From Variovorax paradoxus (GTDB taxonomy: Bacteria; Pseudomonadota; Gammaproteobacteria; Burkholderiales; Burkholderiaceae_C), in contig NZ_CP102931.1 of assembly GCF_024734665.1 (NCBI RefSeq), positions 3,656,001 through 3,720,000 on the forward strand: DNA of 64,000 nucleotides. The letters run 5' to 3'. This document shows positions 60,926 through 64,000 of this stretch, in pieces. The notes beneath the pieces are model-generated. The model was not told the DNA's origin, did not search any database, and worked only from the letters and a program-made list of their open reading frames with translations. Positions within the stretch are counted from its first letter, which is position 1; the number at the start of each line of letters is the position of its first letter. The translations under genes and the position numbers were made by a program.

Positions 60926-62164
60926 ATGCTTACCGACACCGCCTGCAAGAAGACCATTTGCCCCGCCGATAAGCTGCGGTTGCGCCTCGCCGACTCCGGA
61001 GGCCTCTACCTGCAAATCGAGCCGGGCGGCTCGAGGCGTTGGTTCTGGAAGTACCGCTTCGACGGCAAGGAAAAGCGTCTCGCGCTGGGCAGCTACCCCG
61101 CAGTGACGCTCAAAGCTGCACGCACCGGCCGTGACGACGCACGCAAGATCCAGCAGCAAGGCATCGATCCCGCACAGCGCCGACAGCTCGAAAAGCTTGA
61201 ACGCAAGGTCGATACCGACGCCAGCTTTGAAGCTGTGGCGCGCGAATATCACAAGACCAAGAGTTCGTCATGGAGCCCGCGCTACGCCGAGCGCTGGATC
61301 TCGATCATGGAGAAGGATGCCTTCCCCTGGCTCGGCAGTCTGCCCCTGTCCATCATCACGGCCCCCATGCTGCTGCAGGTCCTGCGCCGCGTGGAGGCCC
61401 GCGGCGCGCACGAGACCGCGCACACGCTGCGCCAGTGGTCGGGCCAGGTCTTTCGCCATGGCATTGCCACCGGCCGGTGCACCAGCAACCCAGCACCCGA
61501 CCTGCAGGGCGCGCTGGTGCCGGTGCAGGTCAAGCACATGGCCGCGGTACTGGAGCCGGTGAAAGCCGGCGAACTGATGCGCGCGATCTCTGCCTACGCC
61601 GGCCAGCCCGCCACGCGCGCAGCGCTGCACCTCTCCGCCCTACTCTTCCAGCGGCCCGGCAACATCCGGCAGATGCGTTGGGCGAACGTCGACCTCGATA
61701 AAGCGTTGTGGACAATCCCTGCAGCGGACATGAAGCGCACGAAGACCGCCAAGATCAACGGCCGGCCGCACCTGGTGCCTCTGCCCATGCAGGCCGTCGC
61801 GATCCTGGAAGACCTCAAGCCGCTCACGGGCCACGGTCAGTACGTGTTCCCGAGCCTGCTGACCGGCGAGCGCCCGATGAGTGACAACACCGTGAACACC
61901 GCGCTGCGCCGCATGGGCTTCGACAACACCGAGATGACAGCTCACGGCTTCCGCGCGATGGCGCGCACGATCATGGTCGAGCAGATGGACGTTGAGGCAG
62001 AGGTGATCGAGGCGCAGCTCGCGCACGGCAAGAGCGGGCCGTTGGGTGCCGCCTACGATCGCGCAGAGTTTGTCGTGAAACGTCGGAAGATGATGCAACT
62101 CTGGGCCGATCACCTCGATGAACTGCGCCAGGGTGCGAAGATCATCGCCTTCAAGGCGGCTTAG
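60926..62164 (+). CDS. int: Tyrosine integrase, P4/DUF4102 type
   Basis: 412-residue site-specific recombinase. N-terminal DUF4102 arm-binding domain (LRLRLADSGGLYLQIEPGGSR; RLALGSYPAVTLKAAR), SAM-like core-binding domain (about 100-200), catalytic domain with Arg243 (FQRPGNIRQM), His340 and Arg343 (AHGFRAMART), His367 (AQLAHGKSG) and the nucleophile Tyr377 (AAYDRAEF). All catalytic residues are intact. It lies just after tRNA-Arg, so this is the left end of an integrated element. The 3' end overlaps a convergent gene by 14 bp. Confidence 0.95.
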   Translation: MLTDTACKKTICPADKLRLRLADSGGLYLQIEPGGSRRWFWKYRFDGKEKRLALGSYPAVTLKAARTGRDDARKIQQQGIDPAQRRQLEKLERKVDTDASFEAVAREYHKTKSSSWSPRYAERWISIMEKDAFPWLGSLPLSIITAPMLLQVLRRVEARGAHETAHTLRQWSGQVFRHGIATGRCTSNPAPDLQGALVPVQVKHMAAVLEPVKAGELMRAISAYAGQPATRAALHLSALLFQRPGNIRQMRWANVDLDKALWTIPAADMKRTKTAKINGRPHLVPLPMQAVAILEDLKPLTGHGQYVFPSLLTGERPMSDNTVNTALRRMGFDNTEMTAHGFRAMARTIMVEQMDVEAEVIEAQLAHGKSGPLGAAYDRAEFVVKRRKMMQLWADHLDELRQGAKIIAFKAA

Positions 62165-62576
62165 CGGCTACCCCGACTGCGGCAACGCGGTCGGCTTCTG
62201 GGGCAGACGACGGAGAGGTAGTTGCTGGGGGCGCTGCAGGCGGCAGCCGCGTGCCCCCGTTTGCCCCGTCCTTGCTGCCGAAGTAATAGCCCAGGATCAA
62301 CGTGATGATGGGCGGGATGACAGTCTTACATCCGTCGAAGATCTCTTTGCCGGCTTTATCGGCGCCACTCTGGCCCCAGTAGTACATGGCCATTGAGAGC
62401 GCGAATAGCATGCCGAGCCCAGTCAAGGTCACGGCTGCGAAGTGCAACTGCCGTGTCGAATGATCCGGTGGACCGCCCCTCTCCAGGTAGAAGGAATATC
62501 CAATCGCCGCGAATATTAGGACTACGACGATCAGAAGCCCAAAGGCAAAGGTCAGCACATTCGAACTATTCGCCAT
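62151..62576 (-). CDS. Small membrane protein of the mobile element, 141 aa
   Basis: Not recognised. Three hydrophobic segments (about 10-32, 50-68 and 88-102) and a Pro/Ala/Thr-rich tail. Start MANSSNVLTF (62576). Convergent with the integrase, overlapping by 14 bp. A holin-like role is possible from the topology and from the nearby spanin genes, but it is larger than most holins and nothing specific supports it. Confidence 0.55.
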   Translation of the reverse strand: MANSSNVLTFAFGLLIVVVLIFAAIGYSFYLERGGPPDHSTRQLHFAAVTLTGLGMLFALSMAMYYWGQSGADKAGKEIFDGCKTVIPPIITLILGYYFGSKDGANGGTRLPPAAPPATTSPSSAPEADRVAAVGVAAKPP

Positions 62577-62822
62577 GATGCGCAACTCCTCCAAGAGGCA
62601 GCCAATATGCCTGAGATCGCACTGGAGTGGAATCCTCAGATCTACTGCATCCGTTCTTGCATCAAGGCGTCTGCATGCCGCTCGCAGATGGTGCCGGCGG
62701 CGCCACGTTCGTCAGCGATTGCCGCCAGTTCTCTCGCTCACGCGTCACCTGATCTTTCTGCCAGTTGCGCCACCGACGGCCACTGAGGAACATGACAGCT
62801 ATCTCAACAGAGGGGCACCGGC

Positions 62823-63077
62823 ATGTCCTATCTAGAGCTAGGCGGCTCATTCGAACTCGAGGGCTACTTCGTCGTCATCACTACCGGTCAGCGTGGTGGT
62901 GCATGGTGGTCCTGGGTGGAGTTCGAGCAGGATATGGAATACGGGGAGCGGTCCGTTCATGTCCCTGTCTTCAGGCACAGAGTGCCAGGCACCTGCAGCA
63001 CGAAGCTGGCGTCAATCGAAGCGGGCTCTGAGTACGCGTATCAGACGCTTGCCGAAGGGACAGTTGTAATCCATTGA
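62823..63077 (+). CDS. Hypothetical protein, 84 aa
   Basis: Short soluble protein, not recognised. Support comes from a good Shine-Dalgarno (GAGGGG at 62810-62815, 7 bases before the ATG). The sequence is acidic with aromatic clusters (GGAWWSWVEFEQDMEYGE). It is opposite in direction to its element neighbours. The 246 bp before it (62577-62822) hold no convincing gene. Confidence 0.4.
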   Translation: MSYLELGGSFELEGYFVVITTGQRGGAWWSWVEFEQDMEYGERSVHVPVFRHRVPGTCSTKLASIEAGSEYAYQTLAEGTVVIH

Positions 63078-63124
63078 AGGAGTAGTAGCGGCGCCCCCCG
63101 CGAGTTCGCCTGCCGGCGCGGCTG

Positions 63125-63442
63125 TCAGAGATTGTTTTTCTTCAGCAGCTCACGGAAAACTTCGTTCCCGGCGTCGTCGAGATACTCCGAGGGGTTCTTG
63201 CGACAGTAGTCGTCGACGATCAGGAAAATCGAGGCGTTGCTGGTTCCCTTCAGGCCATCTTTGTGAAGCGCGGAGGCCAGGCCCGAGAGGTATGCCAGCA
63301 TCCAGAGCTGATTTGGCCCGGCTGCTGGATTTGAGCTCTGCCTGCTGCTGGCCCAATTGCCGCAAGAGGTTGCACCGCGGATCTCGATGGCCATAGTCGA
63401 TGAGCAGCAAAGAATCAAAAGTGCAGCAGTAAGTTTTCTCAT
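63125..63442 (-). CDS. Small secreted hypothetical protein, 105 aa
   Basis: Signal peptide MRKLTAALLILCCSSTMA, then a mature part with CGNW ... LSGLASALHKDG ... IFLIVDDYCRKNPSEYLDDA. The two cysteines and helical pattern resemble small periplasmic proteins of the Rap1a/HdeA-like kind often seen on mobile elements, but I cannot assign it. Start 63442 with GGAG and AGAAGG just upstream. Confidence 0.55.
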   Translation of the reverse strand: MRKLTAALLILCCSSTMAIEIRGATSCGNWASSRQSSNPAAGPNQLWMLAYLSGLASALHKDGLKGTSNASIFLIVDDYCRKNPSEYLDDAGNEVFRELLKKNNL

Positions 63443-63528
63443 CCTTCTCTCTCCAGTCAGGCAGGGTCCAAATTGTCGCCGCCGGCACGAGTGGGAACCA
63501 AGGCCAATGGTGAAGCATGGTCCCAAAC

Positions 63529-63560
63529 GAAAAAATCCCCCGGCCCGAAGGCTGGGGGAT
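63529..63560 (-). terminator. Intrinsic terminator after the Rz genes
   Basis: On the minus strand ATCCCCC-AGCC-TTCG-GGCC-GGGGGAT followed by TTTTT; stem with a tetraloop. It lies 26 bp after the Rz stop and would end the lysis transcript. Confidence 0.85.
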
Positions 63561-63585
63561 AGTTCGGTGGCAGTGATGAACGGCC

Positions 63586-64000
63586 CTACGGCGGCGCGAA
63601 CAGCGCGCGATCGTTGCTCACGGTGTCGAGCAAAAGCTGCACTTCGTTGTCTCGCCCTTCAACAAGGAGTCGACCTCCTTCAAGAAGCTCTCGACTTCGT
63701 GCAGCCATGGCTGCGAGGACTGCGGATCGATCTGCAACACGCTGGCAGGCAGCGGGGTCGGTTGCGGCTTGGTCCCGATCACGGGCGGCGAAGTCGTCGT
63801 ATTGCTTGCGCACCCGGTCACGATCAGCAGCAATAGCGCGGCCGCGGTCAGCGAGCACCTTGAGACGTGTTTCGAATGCATTGACGTTCTCCTGTTGGGT
63901 TTTGGCATGGTTCGCGACGAGCGCGAGAACGCGCTGCAGGTCGGCCAACGCGGCCATAGCGCGCGCGGTGTTGTCCTTGGCTCGATCAGCCTTTTCCGAA
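63586..64000 (-). CDS. Rz-like i-spanin (DUF2514-like), 5' truncated by window end
   Basis: 137 residues are visible; the frame continues open past 64000. It is a charged alpha-helical, probably coiled-coil protein (ARAMAALADLQRVLALVANH; ETRLKVLADRGRAIAADRDR; SRELLEGGRLLVEGRDNEVQ). The N-terminal TM expected for an i-spanin would be upstream, outside the window. An out-of-frame lipoprotein gene is nested in it, which is diagnostic of Rz/Rz1. It fuses inner and outer membranes in the last step of phage lysis. Confidence 0.72.
   Translation of the reverse strand, partial: SEKADRAKDNTARAMAALADLQRVLALVANHAKTQQENVNAFETRLKVLADRGRAIAADRDRVRKQYDDFAARDRDQAATDPAACQRVADRSAVLAAMAARSRELLEGGRLLVEGRDNEVQLLLDTVSNDRALFAPP
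63618..63881 (-). CDS. Rz1-like o-spanin lipoprotein, nested in Rz
   Basis: 87-residue lipoprotein. Signal MHSKHVSRCSLTAAALLLLI ending VTGC (Cys24), then a Pro/Thr-rich mature part (SPPVIGTKPQPTPLP) as in Rz1 proteins. Start 63881 with AGGAG seven bases upstream (63889-63893). Completely inside the Rz reading frame in another frame, the embedded arrangement of lambda Rz1. Longer than lambda Rz1 (60 aa). Confidence 0.75.
   Translation of the reverse strand: MHSKHVSRCSLTAAALLLLIVTGCASNTTTSPPVIGTKPQPTPLPASVLQIDPQSSQPWLHEVESFLKEVDSLLKGETTKCSFCSTP

Noticed and set aside
62662..62850. Possible 62-aa minus-strand gene (or 43 aa from 62793) with a charged helix
   Set aside because: No Shine-Dalgarno at either start and overlap with the better supported gene at 62823; could be a small phage gene but evidence is too thin.

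Overview
The window is a high-GC (about 65-70%) chromosomal segment of a betaproteobacterium of the order Burkholderiales, most likely family Comamonadaceae and Variovorax-like. This is inferred from gene content and order (recR-ybaB-dnaX next to the SRP RNA gene, trxA-rho, gloB-mltD, a complete pst-pho block with ppx/ppk, addB-addA) and from codon bias; it was not checked against any database.

Layout. 0-4.4 kb: a pair of ABC-2 exporter permeases (first truncated), a TetR regulator with two visible operators, a divergent metal-dependent hydrolase and an unknown gene. 4.6-11.3 kb: a tightly packed minus-strand operon that looks like an undescribed lipid pathway: a PLD/cardiolipin-synthase-like lipoprotein, a sterol-desaturase-family enzyme, a fatty acid desaturase, a fusion of a ketoacyl synthase III with a heme-oxygenase-like diiron domain, a 303-aa protein of unknown function and two small proteins. 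11.5-25.4 kb: a periplasmic peroxiredoxin, an aldehyde dehydrogenase, a ZIP transporter-sodA pair with a Fur-like box, a serine hydrolase, moaA-mobA-moeA, rnhA, a methyltransferase whose start overlaps that of divergent gloB, mltD and ltrA. 25.4-38.6 kb: a NitT/TauT-type ABC importer, recR-ybaB-dnaX with a nine-A slippage site, 4.5S RNA, a flavoprotein and addA-addB. 38.8-45.3 kb: trxA, rho with a structured leader, a Gfo/Idh/MocA oxidoreductase, L31 type B, a large membrane protein and a MATE exporter.

45.3-57.4 kb is a phosphate region: pstSCAB-phoU-phoB-phoR, divergent ppx, then sixA-ppk and an OlsB-like acyltransferase. Pho boxes are readable before pstS, ppx and ppk, so phosphate uptake, signalling and polyphosphate turnover are probably one PhoB regulon. 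57.5-60.4 kb carries a redox cluster: a cNMP-domain flavoprotein without the thioredoxin reductase CXXC, a UBP zinc finger protein and a GST.

60.4-64 kb: tRNA-Pro(UGG) and tRNA-Arg(UCU), the latter followed by a P4-type tyrosine integrase and the start of a prophage or island with small hypothetical genes and an embedded Rz/Rz1 spanin pair. Its far end lies outside the window. No CRISPR array, insertion sequence or rRNA was seen.
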